Origin: Williamwhitmania sp.
GTDB lineage: Bacteria; Bacteroidota; Bacteroidia; Bacteroidales; Williamwhitmaniaceae
Length of the DNA stretch: 35,177 bases
NCBI GenBank assembly: GCA_035529935.1
Contig: DATKVT010000149.1
Span: 1-35,177 of the forward strand
Reading direction: 5' to 3'
Shown: positions 1 through 10,300 of the stretch, piece by piece
Layout: the number at the start of each line of letters is the position of its first letter
How positions within the stretch are numbered: position 1 is the first letter of the stretch
Made by a program: the position numbers and the translations under genes
Notes under the pieces: generated by a model
Told to the model about the DNA's origin: nothing
Seen by the model: the letters and a program-made list of their open reading frames with translations, nothing else
Databases searched by the model: none

Positions 1-660
1 TACAACTGCGGACCAGGTAACGTGAACAAGGCCATTCGCCGTTCGGGTGGCAAACGTAATTACTGGGAAATTTACTACCTGCTGCCTAGGGAAACCCGTG
101 GCTACGTTCCTGCTTTCATCGCAGCAACCTATGCACTTACCTATTACAAGGAGCATAACCTAGTGCCTAAGAATATTGAAATGCCCTTTGCCGTCGATAC
201 CATTCATGTTCATCGAATGCTACATCTAAAGCAAATTTCAGAAGTGCTCAACGTACCCCTCGATGCCCTTCAGGAACTAAACCCCCAGTATATAAGGAAC
301 ATTATTCCGGGGAAGGAGAAAACTTACATTTTGAAGTTACCTCAGGTTCTGATTTCTCAATTCATCGATAAGGAAAATGAGATATACTCTTACAAGGATA
401 GTATTTTCTTTAATCCAAAAATGTTGGCTATTCCCGGTAATTATGGTGGTGTTTACGATATTGCAGGAAAAAAGAGGGTTGTTTACCGGGTAAAAAATGG
501 GGATAATCTTGGCTTTATCGCCATGCGTTTCAACGTTAGGGTTTCTGAGCTACGCTACTGGAATAACATTCGTGGACACATGATTCGGGCCGGTCAACGG
601 TTGGTGATCTTTGTAAACAAACGAACTTCAGATAAGAGATTGTCTGAGTTGACAAAATAA
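1..660 (+). CDS. LysM-containing lytic transglycosylase, MltD type (3' part, runs off the left edge)
   Basis: Frame 1 is open from the first base, so this is the C-terminal part of a longer gene; the GTG at 22 is internal. The opening residues YNCGPGNVNKAIRRSGGK, followed by the PRETRGYVPAFIAA stretch, are typical of the end of the SLT/MltD catalytic domain, which cleaves peptidoglycan glycan strands to 1,6-anhydro products. Two LysM-like modules follow: a diverged one (about residues 62-117, containing ALQELNPQY) and a clear one near the C-terminus (VVYRVKNGDNLGFIAMRF to GQRLVIFV). LysM modules bind GlcNAc-containing glycan. The protein should act in the periplasm or on the outer membrane; its signal peptide would lie outside the window. 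A strong terminator follows 23 bp after the stop. The family call is confident; the exact paralogue is not certain. Confidence 0.9.
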   Translation, partial: YNCGPGNVNKAIRRSGGKRNYWEIYYLLPRETRGYVPAFIAATYALTYYKEHNLVPKNIEMPFAVDTIHVHRMLHLKQISEVLNVPLDALQELNPQYIRNIIPGKEKTYILKLPQVLISQFIDKENEIYSYKDSIFFNPKMLAIPGNYGGVYDIAGKKRVVYRVKNGDNLGFIAMRFNVRVSELRYWNNIRGHMIRAGQRLVIFVNKRTSDKRLSELTK

Positions 661-1127
661 GTAAGTGCTTTGATTTTAAAGATAGAGCCCCGAGAAATCG
701 GGGCTCTTTGCTTACGCCTATAGGTGTGAGAGCACGCCGCAATGGCTCTTGCACCTGACTAGAACCTGTATGTAAACCGTTGCCAAAGCTAGAGCGTAAA
801 CATTAATGCCGCAATTGGTCACGCTGGTCATTTCTATTTTTGTTTCTGATCTTGATTGCTGAAAAAACAACTCAAAGGCTTGGTGTGGTTAGGTTAAGTT
901 ATCGCCATTGATAATACCGGCGTTGTCATGATTTCCGTGAGATTATAAAACCTATAACCTGTTTTTAGCCCAGAGATATTTGAGGTTTGTAGTAGTTTTT
1001 TGGGGGTAGTACGCAATTGCAATTTTACACAAACGAATTCTAGCTGCGCTAAGTGAGTGGTATCTGCCATTTTTATCCAAAAACATTTAGTTGTGGCTGT
1101 TGTTTTTACACTAGAAAATCTTTCAAG
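661..1127. other. Intergenic region between the transglycosylase gene and msrB
   Basis: Apart from the terminator at 684-709, I see no coding region with convincing composition or homology here. The minus-strand frame at 536-754 runs through the terminator and is not a gene. The msrB promoter should lie in the last ~100 bp, but no clear -33/-7 pair was found. Confidence 0.5.
684..709 (+). terminator. Intrinsic terminator after the lytic transglycosylase
   Basis: A perfect 10-bp stem (684-693 with 698-707) closes a GAAA tetraloop and is followed by a short T run. It lies 23 bp past the stop codon. Confidence 0.85.
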
Positions 1128-1595
1128 ATGAAAAAACTACTCCTTATTCTGATGGTTCTGGGCAGCGTCTCCTGCAACGGCCAAACAGTCAATAATAAAA
1201 AAGTTACTACAATGGATACCTCCAAGTTTAAAAAACTCACCCTTGCTGAAGAGAATGTTATCGTGAAAAAGGGAACTGAAGCTCCATTTTCTGGCAAATA
1301 CGATAAGTTTTCTGGCAAAGGTGTATATGTATGCAAGCGCTGTGGAGCACCGCTTTTTAGATCGTCCGATAAGTTCGATGCCGGTTGTGGCTGGCCCTCC
1401 TTCGACGATGCAATTCCGGGAGCTGTTAAGCGCACGCTAGATGCCGACGGTCAACGTATCGAGATTACCTGTGCCCGGTGTGGTGCTCACTTAGGGCATG
1501 TATTTATAGGCGAAGGCTTTACGCCAAAGAATACTCGATACTGCGTAAACTCCATTTCGATGGATTTTGTGCCGGATAGTGCTGTAAAAAAATAG
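1128..1595 (+). CDS. msrB: Peptide-methionine (R)-S-oxide reductase MsrB, predicted lipoprotein
   Basis: 155 aa. MsrB reduces methionine-R-sulfoxide in proteins. The sequence shows both zinc-binding CxxC pairs (Cys69/Cys72 and Cys115/Cys118), the CGWPSF motif, HLGHVF, and the catalytic cysteine in RYCVNS (Cys139). The ATG at 1128 is preferred over the in-frame start at 1053 because it begins directly with a signal sequence, [16 protein letters not shown]. That sequence ends in a lipobox-like SVSC, so the enzyme is probably a lipoprotein acting outside the cytoplasm rather than a cytosolic form. The catalytic domain starts at about residue 30. The gene is followed by its own terminator and converges on tRNA-His. 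Function is confident; the lipid anchor is inferred from the N-terminus, and the lipobox lacks the usual Leu at -3. Confidence 0.93.
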   Translation: MKKLLLILMVLGSVSCNGQTVNNKKVTTMDTSKFKKLTLAEENVIVKKGTEAPFSGKYDKFSGKGVYVCKRCGAPLFRSSDKFDAGCGWPSFDDAIPGAVKRTLDADGQRIEITCARCGAHLGHVFIGEGFTPKNTRYCVNSISMDFVPDSAVKK

Positions 1596-1616
1596 ATTTG
1601 CAATTAAGTTAATTAA

Positions 1617-1647
1617 GCCACAGCAAAAAAAATGTTGTGGCTTTTTT
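1617..1647 (+). terminator. Intrinsic terminator of msrB
   Basis: A 9-bp stem (1617-1625 with 1633-1641, one G-U pair) with an A-rich loop is followed by six Ts. It lies directly next to the oppositely oriented tRNA-His terminator. Confidence 0.85.
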
Positions 1648-1650
1648 GCA

Positions 1651-1681
1651 TAAAAAAACTCCCTCGATTTCTCGAAGGAGT
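1651..1681 (-). terminator. Intrinsic terminator of tRNA-His
   Basis: On the minus strand, a 10-bp stem (1672-1681 with 1658-1667, one U-G pair) closes a GAAA tetraloop and is followed by a T tract (1657-1652). It starts about 6 nt past the tRNA 3' end. On the plus strand the wobble pair becomes a C/A mismatch, which supports minus-strand use. Confidence 0.85.
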
Positions 1682-1686
1682 CTTTG

Positions 1687-1760
1687 GGTGGAAGATGGGT
1701 CTCGAACCCACGACTTTCAGAACCACAATCTGACGCTCTAACCAACTGAGCTACAACCAC
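1687..1760 (-). tRNA. tRNA-His (GTG anticodon)
   Basis: The 74-nt cloverleaf reads on the minus strand: acceptor GTGGTTG, D arm GCTC/GAGC, anticodon arm TCAGA-TTGTGGT-TCTGA with anticodon GTG, 5-nt variable loop, T arm with TTCGAGA loop, acceptor CTTCCAC and discriminator C. The base 5' of position 1 (complement of 1761) is G, giving the G-1 opposite C73 that histidyl-tRNA synthetase needs. The 3' CCA does not look fully encoded (the sequence continues CCAAAG). By my reading the acceptor stem has two adjacent U-U oppositions (positions 5-68 and 6-67). A clear promoter and terminator flank it, so it is a single-gene unit. Confidence 0.95.
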
Positions 1761-1775
1761 CATGTTTTGCGGGTG

Positions 1776-1806
1776 CAAATATAGCTACTTTTTTTCTGCT
1801 TCCAAA
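1776..1806 (-). promoter_or_regulatory. Bacteroidetes-type promoter of tRNA-His
   Basis: On the minus strand, TTTG (1806-1803), a 19-nt spacer and TATATTTG (1783-1776) match the TTTG / TAnnTTTG consensus exactly. Transcription would start about 5-10 nt upstream of the mature tRNA 5' end. Confidence 0.85.
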
Positions 1807-2321
1807 TGTTTTGCTCGAATCTGTAAAGGCAATTTTGCTCCAAAAAGGTCAATTCAGCAGCATTTGATGCACGCGCTTTAGCGATGAGGGTGATAGTGAG
1901 TTAAAGGTTAGGTGGGAAGCAAGCCTTGACACAATGTTGATCCTCTAACTTATTAAACCTTCTAATGATTAGGTGCATAGTAGTTTCAGTTCATTTGATA
2001 TTGAGGGAACTTGCCACCGCTTTGACAGGGAAAACTATTGCAATCCCCGCCATTAAAGCCTAAGTAATTCGCACAGGTACAACTTCAGCCTTTCACCCAT
2101 TAGCCTTTCATTTCATTTTTGTGCAACTTTTCAACCTTCTTTATTTCCTTTAGACATATAGCTCTTGTGTTTTTTATGACGAACGACTTGAGTTTTTTTC
2201 TCAATTATTATATATTTCGCTTAGTTATATTAATGTCAAATAAGTGCTTAGATAAGCCCTTTCGCCTTTCGGTTAAAAATTTCAGGTTCTTTACCGTGGT
2301 GGAGTTTTTCTAGGAGGCTAG

Positions 2322-2507
2322 CCAGTCTTTTCTGAATATGGAAATGGCAGACAATTGAAGCAAGCAGTAGTACTTCCAGATAACCAAGCGATAACTAGAC
2401 TGAACGTGCTATGGATATCTATAGCACGTTATCCATTACATGAAAAGGTTAATAAATATTCCCATTGGGTGATCGACCAATCTTGGGCACCTAAATACAA
2501 GGATTAA
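2322..2507 (+). pseudogene. Possible gene remnant, unrecognised
   Basis: This frame is open for 61 codons, from a stop at 2319-2321 to TAA at 2505-2507, with no ATG near its 5' end. The predicted residues have a protein-like, Trp/Tyr-containing composition (RLNVLWISIARYPLHEK, then SHWVIDQSWAPKYKD). That looks more like the C-terminal end of a real protein than random AT-rich sequence. I cannot name the family. It may also be an accidental open frame. Confidence 0.25.
2403..2430. repeat. Perfect 10-bp inverted repeat
   Basis: AACGTGCTAT (2403-2412) and ATAGCACGTT (2421-2430) are separated by 8 nt. No T tract follows on either strand, so it is not a standard intrinsic terminator. It could be an operator, a mobile-element end or an RNA hairpin. 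Confidence 0.6.
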
Positions 2508-2653
2508 GTTTTTTTTCAGAGACCAAATACCTTGACCAAAGAATCGGGAGGAGGGTATTCATAGTTTAATAAGCTGCTTGCTATAGCGCCAAAAAACTCC
2601 ACTAATTACATTAATTGTGTTTTTAGATTCATTGCTAAATTTAATATTTACTA

Positions 2654-4339
2654 ATGAAAAGAGTTCCCGTTTTACTGCTCTTTGTGGTTTTGTTACTAGG
2701 TGTTAATCAAAGTAGCAATGCACAGAATTTGGAAAATATCAAATCGGGAGGAAAAATAAAAATTTCCGGTCAGTTGGGTGCATCCATGGTGTTCTATAAT
2801 GTTACTGGACGCGAGGCCAACCGACCAGCCTTCTCTTGGATGCTAGTTGGTAATCCTGTTGTAGATATTTATGGATTATCATTGCCCTTCTCCCTTACCA
2901 TTAGTGAGCAGCAGCGAAGTTTTCAGCAACCCTTCAATAAGTTTGGCGTAAGCCCCTCCTATAAATGGGCAAAGCTACATCTGGGCTATAGGGATGTCAA
3001 CTTTTCTAAATACACCTTGGGAGGCCACACAATGTTGGGAGTTGGAGGTGAATTTACCCCCGGAAAATTCAGGCTTGGATTTATGTATGGTCGGCTAATG
3101 AAGGCTGTTGATGCCGATCCCATAACCCAAAATGAACCCTTCACTAGTCGGATACCGACCTATCGTCGCGATGGCCTCAGCTTTAAGGTTGGATATGGAA
3201 CCAACGCTAACTTCATCGACTTTGTTCTTTTTAAGGGTCACGATATTCTTAACTCTATCGACACCTTGAGCCAACATTCGGTGGCACCTGCTGAGAATGT
3301 TGTTTTTTCAATTATTACCAAGCAGCGATTTTTAAAGAAATTTGAGTTTTACCTTGAGTATGCAAACAGCATTTTTACCAAGGATGCCCGATTAGATAGC
3401 TTGCCCCCTAGTGGAATTTCATCGCCATTTTCAGGGTTAATTGCGAAGAACTCCTCTACGTCGCAGGGGAGTGCCATCGAAACATACTTTGGCTACAGTA
3501 TGAAAGTGTTTAACATTAAGTTGAGATTCAAGCAAATTGACCCGGGGTTCAATTCCCTAGGAACTTATTTTATTCAGAACGACCTGCGCAACATAACCAT
3601 TGAACCGGGAGTGAACTTGGCTTCGGGAAAGTATATTATTGGTAGTAGCCTCGGATTCCAGCGCGATAACCTCAAAAATACCCTAACTCAACAAACCAAC
3701 CGCACAATCTGGTCGATGCGATTCTCTGCCAGACCAATTAACTGGTACAACCTCGACGTTTCGTATTCGAACTTTGAGATTAGCCAAAGCAAAGCGAACT
3801 ATTCACTCGATAGCTTATATAAAATATCACAAACCACCCAGTCGATTACTGTCACCCAGAACTTTAGCGTTACAGGAACTACCTTTATGCACAACTTCCT
3901 TCTCTCGTTCAATAATCAGAAGCTAACCGATAACAATAAGGTAACTGAGAATACAAACTCCTACACCACAAATATGTGGATGGGCTCCTACATGGTTAGC
4001 TACATGCCCCTGAGGCTGAACATGTCGCTCACCTACACCTATTCGCACTTTAAGCTCGATATAATGGACACTAAGTACTTTGGCCCGGTTATCTCCTTTT
4101 CTACCTCGTTTTTTAAGAATAAAATGAATCTTGCACTGAGTGATAGCTATTTCAATAATCGGGTCAATAGTTTGGATGTTAGTAATATAAATATTTTGTC
4201 GTTTACTACCTCTTACAGGCTAAAAAAGAACCATCAATTTAAAGCAAGGTATAACCTGCATACCAATAATGCTATGGATGCAAGCATTAGCTCGTACAGA
4301 GAGACAACAGGTGAAATTGGTTATTCATTCATATTCTAA
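2654..4339 (+). CDS. Outer-membrane beta-barrel protein, first gene of the surface operon
   Basis: 561 aa. The N-terminus MKRVPVLLLFVVLLLGVNQSS to NAQ is a clear signal peptide. The rest alternates short amphipathic beta-strands with polar turns (for example FRLGFMYGRL, FIDFVLFKG, KFEFYLEYANS) and ends in GEIGYSFIF with a terminal Phe, as expected for a BAM-inserted barrel. There is no TonB plug or known enzymatic motif. The next gene starts 4 nt after this stop, so the two are almost certainly co-transcribed and probably act together. Its role could be an anchor or export channel for the giant protein downstream; that is inference from position only. Confidence 0.8.
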   Translation: MKRVPVLLLFVVLLLGVNQSSNAQNLENIKSGGKIKISGQLGASMVFYNVTGREANRPAFSWMLVGNPVVDIYGLSLPFSLTISEQQRSFQQPFNKFGVSPSYKWAKLHLGYRDVNFSKYTLGGHTMLGVGGEFTPGKFRLGFMYGRLMKAVDADPITQNEPFTSRIPTYRRDGLSFKVGYGTNANFIDFVLFKGHDILNSIDTLSQHSVAPAENVVFSIITKQRFLKKFEFYLEYANSIFTKDARLDSLPPSGISSPFSGLIAKNSSTSQGSAIETYFGYSMKVFNIKLRFKQIDPGFNSLGTYFIQNDLRNITIEPGVNLASGKYIIGSSLGFQRDNLKNTLTQQTNRTIWSMRFSARPINWYNLDVSYSNFEISQSKANYSLDSLYKISQTTQSITVTQNFSVTGTTFMHNFLLSFNNQKLTDNNKVTENTNSYTTNMWMGSYMVSYMPLRLNMSLTYTYSHFKLDIMDTKYFGPVISFSTSFFKNKMNLALSDSYFNNRVNSLDVSNINILSFTTSYRLKKNHQFKARYNLHTNNAMDASISSYRETTGEIGYSFIF

Positions 4340-4343
4340 GGAT

Positions 4344-7300
4344 ATGCTGTTAAAAAATGTCAACACCCGGATACTCATATTCATTAGCACCTTGCTGCTA
4401 GTTTCTAATATTGAGGTCAAAGCCCAAGTTACAGCAAATGTTGTGGTAACTCCACCCTACAGTCCATATGTTGAGGATTATATAAACCATACTCATATTA
4501 CCCTATCTGCCATTGATTTCAGTTCAACCAACTGTTTTCTCAACATTAAGATTGTTGGGGATAATGGCATCGAGGTGTATTCAAAATCAGATATCATATA
4601 TCCTCACTTTACCCTTTACAATGCCACTCCGCTGGTGCTTTCTGCAATCGATCTTCAGGACTATTTTCAGATTCAAAATCTTTTGACGGTTGGCATTAGC
4701 CCAACCGACCTACAAAACAATGGTTTGCCAGCCGGCAACTATCAGCTCTGTGTTCGTGTTTTCGACAATGGAACCCCCGTTTCTGGTGATTCTCCTTTGG
4801 GCTGTAGCGGCTATTTCAGTATACCAAATTTATCGGTGAATGTGGCCACTCAGGTAGTTCCTCCTTTCATGGAGGACGTTACCCAATATGCCGACAGGGC
4901 TCTTGTAACCCTTACTGCTAACCGTCCGGCAAAGGTTAGGCTCAACTTAAGGATTGAGGGGGATAACGGCATCGTGCTTCGCACCAGCCCCACTTTTTCA
5001 CCCGCAAATTTAATTTCACTATCAAATGTTCCTCAGCTAATCACTTCCGGTGATCTATTCGACTATTTTCAAGCTAACGCTTGGGTGGTTTCCGGAATTT
5101 CGAGCAGTGATCTCTTCAAATCCGGCTTGCCGGAGGGAACCTATAAGCTGTGCGTCTCTGTTTACGATAACTCAGGTATGGTTTCACCGGAGGGTGGTGT
5201 GGTTGGGTGTAGCAACATGTTTAGCGTGAGGTATCTTCAACCCCCCATGATTGTATCCCCGGCCGATCAAACCGTAATTACCAATAGCACCATTCAAAAT
5301 ATTGTTTTTAGTTGGACGCCATCGCCAGGTGCTCCGGTGTGGACAACCTATACGCTTAAAATTGTTGAGATATTAGATCCTTCCCAAAATCCAAACGATG
5401 ACATGCTTTCGGCCACTACGCCCGCATTTTTCGAAACGGAAGTGCAGGGAACGGCCTTCTTGTATGGCCCGGCACAGCCACTTCTGGAACCCGGACGAAG
5501 GTATGCCTTTGAGGTAATTGCAAAGGATGCTGAATCGAACAGGCATTTTCAGAATTTTGGCCGAAGCGAAGTTTACTCCTTTACCTATGGAACCAGCACC
5601 ACAAACATCTTTAACCCAAATGTTAGTGCTACTTCAACCGATTCGATAAACGGCTCCATAACAGTATTTAGCAACGATTTTAGCTATGTACCTGAAACGG
5701 TAATTAAGGGAAGACTATTCTGTAAATTCCCCGACAACCCCAACGGGCCAATTAGTTATATCAACTTGATAAATGGCTCCAATAGCCAAATTGTTATTCC
5801 AAACAACTATTCTACACACACACTTCAAAATAAAAATGACCAGAAGCAAGGAATTAATTATAACGATGCAATGCTACTGGGCATTAACATTGGCTCAAGT
5901 GTCAATCAAAATAGCATTACTGCAAATTATGGTGTTTCTTCTGCTAATAATTTGGGCAAGTATAATTTTAATCCTCAGACACTAACCTTCTTTGCATCCA
6001 CCGAGACCATGGAGAATACCAAACCACTTCCAAACACAATGGTTAAACTGGTTGGTCGAGTGGCCTACTATAAAGATGGTTACCCCGAAAATGGTTTTAT
6101 GCCAGATTATCATGGGCCCAATGCCAAGCAGCTAATTAAAAGCATTGTTGACATGAAAGGCAACGATCGTGGTGATGCCGACAAGATTATTAACGTTGTG
6201 CTGGCGGTAACCGAAACCGATCAGAATGGCAACTTCACCTTCGATTTTCAATCGGACTTTTTTACTGGTCACTTTACGACAGTTGATATTACTCACCCTC
6301 CGATTTCGACTGAAATTCAAACCTTAAATCCACTGGAACATTTGACTTGGGGAATGGATGAGGTTTTTCAAGGTGTAAACTACATGGGTGGAAATGTCGC
6401 ATTGGGTAATGCTCAAAATGCTGGAATGGGTGGTGGTGGTCAGCAGCACACCATGAGTTTAACCATTGACGATCCTTCGCAATATGCTGGATACATTTGC
6501 CTAAAAGTGGAGGTTGTTAATGAGAAGTTTTGCAGCCCCGATGTGGACATTCTGGCCATGCCCGGCGATAATGTTCAGCTGCCCGATCAGGTGGCCAAGC
6601 TAAAAACCTATAACTTAAAGGTAGTTCCAAAGGCTTCTAACGTTACGGGTCAGGTTGCACCTGCAGGTCAGCCAATGGATAATGTGAGGGTTAGCATTAT
6701 GCGTGATTCCCACAAGCTTAATCAAGAGTTGCCGCTTATTCTCAACTATGAAGGGGAACGCCTAACAACCCATACTGTGGACGATTATGGCTCCTTCAAG
6801 AATGTGGCCATCGACACCACTGGGAGTGAAGGCAATATCTATGTCAAGAACCTTGTTGTGCAAAGCGATATTAATCCGCAGTATCTTATTGAACTCTCCA
6901 CGAGAGATAATAAAATTTCTAGCACCAGTTATGAAGATACTAAGTATAACTACCAAACCATTTTTGAGGCATTACCATCAAGTTCCCAAACGAGTGTCGA
7001 CAACAACAGCTCGAACAACACCTACGCAGTTTACAACCACCTTTACACTATTCCCGAAGTTGAGTTGGATTACACCATGCAACCCCTAAATCCGGAGATA
7101 AAGGGGCGCATAATGGCAATGACCAATTCGCAAAATGCATCCGAAAAGGATGTAAGTGTTGAGCTAATCAATCAGGTCGATTATTTTAAAACCTTTAGCT
7201 CCATGGGCGAATTTGAGAATGCCTATGGTGGCATGAAGTATTATAACAATACATCCATCCTGAAATCAGAAGGTAGCACCACCTCTAATGAGATTGGGTT

Positions 7301-10300
7301 TTACCAGTTTAAAAATTTACCCATAAATAAAATTGGGGATCAGGTGCGTGGTCCCTATCGCCGATTGTTTATCCGACAGCCTGGATACCGCGATACTGTT
7401 ATTCCTCCACTAACAATGCACGCCTATAATATCAGTTTAGGTCAGCTTCTCGACATTAAGGATGTAAACCTTACTCCCGTTCCTCCCATGAGGGGTTATG
7501 TTGTGGATGAGGATGGAAATGCCGTGGCTTCCTACGTTAAAACCGACTATACTCCTTTTTATATTACAGAACATCAAGTATGGTTTGGGAAGGACTACGA
7601 GATGTTTAAGATTCCAGTTCAATCGGTTCACAATACCATAACAGTTCAGCCTAAGTCGACCCAATACTACGAACGCGATACCTCCTTTTCAACCCTACCA
7701 ACTGTTCCCATGAAGTTGATGGTGTTTAAAAAACTGCATCGACCTGAGATTGTGGTTAAGGATCCCAAGGGTAACCCTGTTCATTTTGCGAAGGTGGAAA
7801 TTAATAACCAAACGGTATATACCAATAGCCAAGGTGTTGCACAATTCAAGTTTGCCTCAGCGGGCGATCAGTTTACCATTAAGATTACATCTTCGTCAGA
7901 TTATGTTCCGGTTCAGGAATCCATTAGCATTCCGGTATCGAAAACTTGGACTCAGTTCGTTTATAATCTCGACTATGGCATAAGTATACATGGTGTTGTT
8001 ACCGATAAATCGAATGGTCAACCTATTGCGGGGGCAGAGATCTATTCTGAACTAAAGAGTACCAATGGCACCGTACTTTACATACAATGCTCCTCTGGAC
8101 AGGACGGCAAATACACGCTCAAGGGAATTCCACATGGACAAACAGCGTTTAAGTTTTATGCGGTGAAGAGTGGCAATAATCCAAGCTATGTGGGCGATTC
8201 CAAGACGATCAACCTAACGATGCTTTACAATGTGCTAAATCCCCCCTCTTACAACTTTGCGCTACAACGTATTACAGGTTGGAATTTAACCACCATTTGG
8301 AATTACCCAGTTGTCATAGAGTATTTTGCATTGGTTACCGGAAAAACGGATGAGGCCACCGTAAGTGGATATATTCATAATCTACCTACTACAGGTGACT
8401 TTGTTATTGAGCAATCCGATCTTAAGATACCATTTAGCGGTCTGCACGTTAAAAAGTTGCCGAATGGAAAGATGGAGCCGGTGAACGACTTCATAAAGCT
8501 AGATGTTACCGATATTCCATTGGTGGTTAACCAGAGCTTTTCAGGTGATCTAATCAGATTGGTTGGTGTTGCCGGAAATGTGCAAAAGTATACGAGAACA
8601 CAACTTAGGATTGAGAAATCGGAGGATATGGCACAATTGAAGGGTATGGTGAAGCTTGATATTAGCTCCATTAATGTTGCCAGTGACTTTAATGCTATTT
8701 TGTATATAGGCAGCAGTAATCTAAATAACCAGCTGGTTGCCTTTTCAAATCAGGTCACATCATCTTCTAGTCAATACATGAATTTGTCTGGTCAGGGTTT
8801 GATAGCAACACCAAACCAAGTAGATGTTTCGGTATTTAAGAAACACTATAACGTGTTTAGCCTCGATAATTCCCTTGCGCCAACACCTGTTAAAAACTAT
8901 AGGGTTTATGGCTTTAATGCAAGTTCAATACTTGGGAATTCATCCTACTTAATGGGAGATAAGATTTTTCTCTCTACCATCTTGCATACCGATATCGCAA
9001 CGTGCCAAACATGCAGCAGTTTAGACTTAAATATGAGTGTTGGCGAGGTGACAATATCCACCTCCGGTATCTCCCTCAATCCATCTGCCAGCGCCCCCCT
9101 GAATTTCAACCTTGAGAAGTGGAAGGTCACCTCCCAGCAAGGATGGCATTTTGACTATAACGACGAAGCTATTGTTATTGACAAAGCGTTTATAAATACT
9201 GGTGTTGGTATTGATGCAACCATCAAAAATTTAAAGGTTAGGCCAACCTCCCTTAGCGAAGGAGTAATCGATATGTCCAATGGTGGTCTTTCGTTGGGCG
9301 GGGTTGCCACAATTAAACTCTCAAGCGGATTGACGCCTCTATTTAACTACGATAACACCGGTCACTACCGCATCAGCGTGGTGGGAAATTCGGCATCGAA
9401 CCAACCAGCTGGCTATGTTGACAATCTTCCTGAGATGCAGCATGGTCAAAGGTTGGAGTTTGCCTCCATTGGGATAATGAGCGATCAGACCAACGTGCTC
9501 ACCATTATGAAGACCTTCAGGTTCTACAACCTCATCGATTTAGAGGTGAGCCAAATTGTTTCGGGCAAGGACTATTTCGACCTCCAAGGAACTCCCGATC
9601 CTAAGATCCCCGGCTTTACCCCATTGATGACCGCAATGCGTTATAAATTAGATAATGGACACATTGTTGGCCGAATGCAACCTTTCCAAGGTGTGGTTGA
9701 TTGTCCCGGTAATGTTGAATTTGAACTCGATACTTCTCAAACGTTCGAAACGGGAAAATACACGGCCTACGGAACGTTTAAGGTATCGCCTGTAAATTCG
9801 GGTGGTGCGCCATTCTATTTGAGGGGCAAACTCCAAAGGACCAATAGTTCCTGTAAGATAGATGTAATAAAGGTTGATGCCCTTAAGAAGTATGAGGGTG
9901 ACAACGCTCAAGACTTTAAAGCAGGTAGTAATATTGTAAAAATAACAGATGGCAGCATTCACACCATAAACAATAACTCCGAGTGGAACAGCCTGGTGTT
10001 CAACGGAAACACCTCCGCTATTGATGGTTTGAATGGAGCAGGTGCAGATAACACCTTGACGTTTACTGTATATGGCGACGTAGATGTAAGTAGCTCCAGT
10101 ATTAAGCTTACCAATATTGACGTGGGATTAGGTAACATGAGTCTGGTATTCGATTTTGAGAAGGGCAGCCTTTATGGCAACTTGGTGGTCCACGATGTGG
10201 ATTTGGGCTATGCCACTGTTGTTTATGGACAGGTGAGCGTTAAGTTCGACAATAGCGGCTACTATTTGGCTATGGCTAATACCCATTTAAAGTTGCTTCA

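Larger units (their letters stand above)
1807..2653. other. Gene-poor region between tRNA-His and the surface-protein operon
   Basis: About 850 bp with no recognisable intact gene. The open frame at 2119-2313 is AT-rich, with Phe/Leu-heavy composition and no recognisable domain. The last 30 bp before 2654 contain a weak -7-like TAAATTTA (2636-2643) with a TTG at 2615-2617, a possible promoter for the outer-membrane gene. A fragment at 2322-2507 and a hairpin at 2403-2430 are listed separately. Confidence 0.5.

Noticed and set aside
1491..1778. 95-codon minus-strand frame
   Set aside because: It runs through the tRNA-His gene, two terminators and msrB in antisense.
2119..2313. 64-codon plus-strand frame
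   Set aside because: Low-complexity Phe/Leu-rich product from AT-rich DNA, with no recognisable domain or start signal.
4269..4343. Upstream start for the giant TANFOR gene
   Set aside because: It overlaps the barrel gene and would hide the signal peptide; the ATG at 4344 gives a normal exported start.
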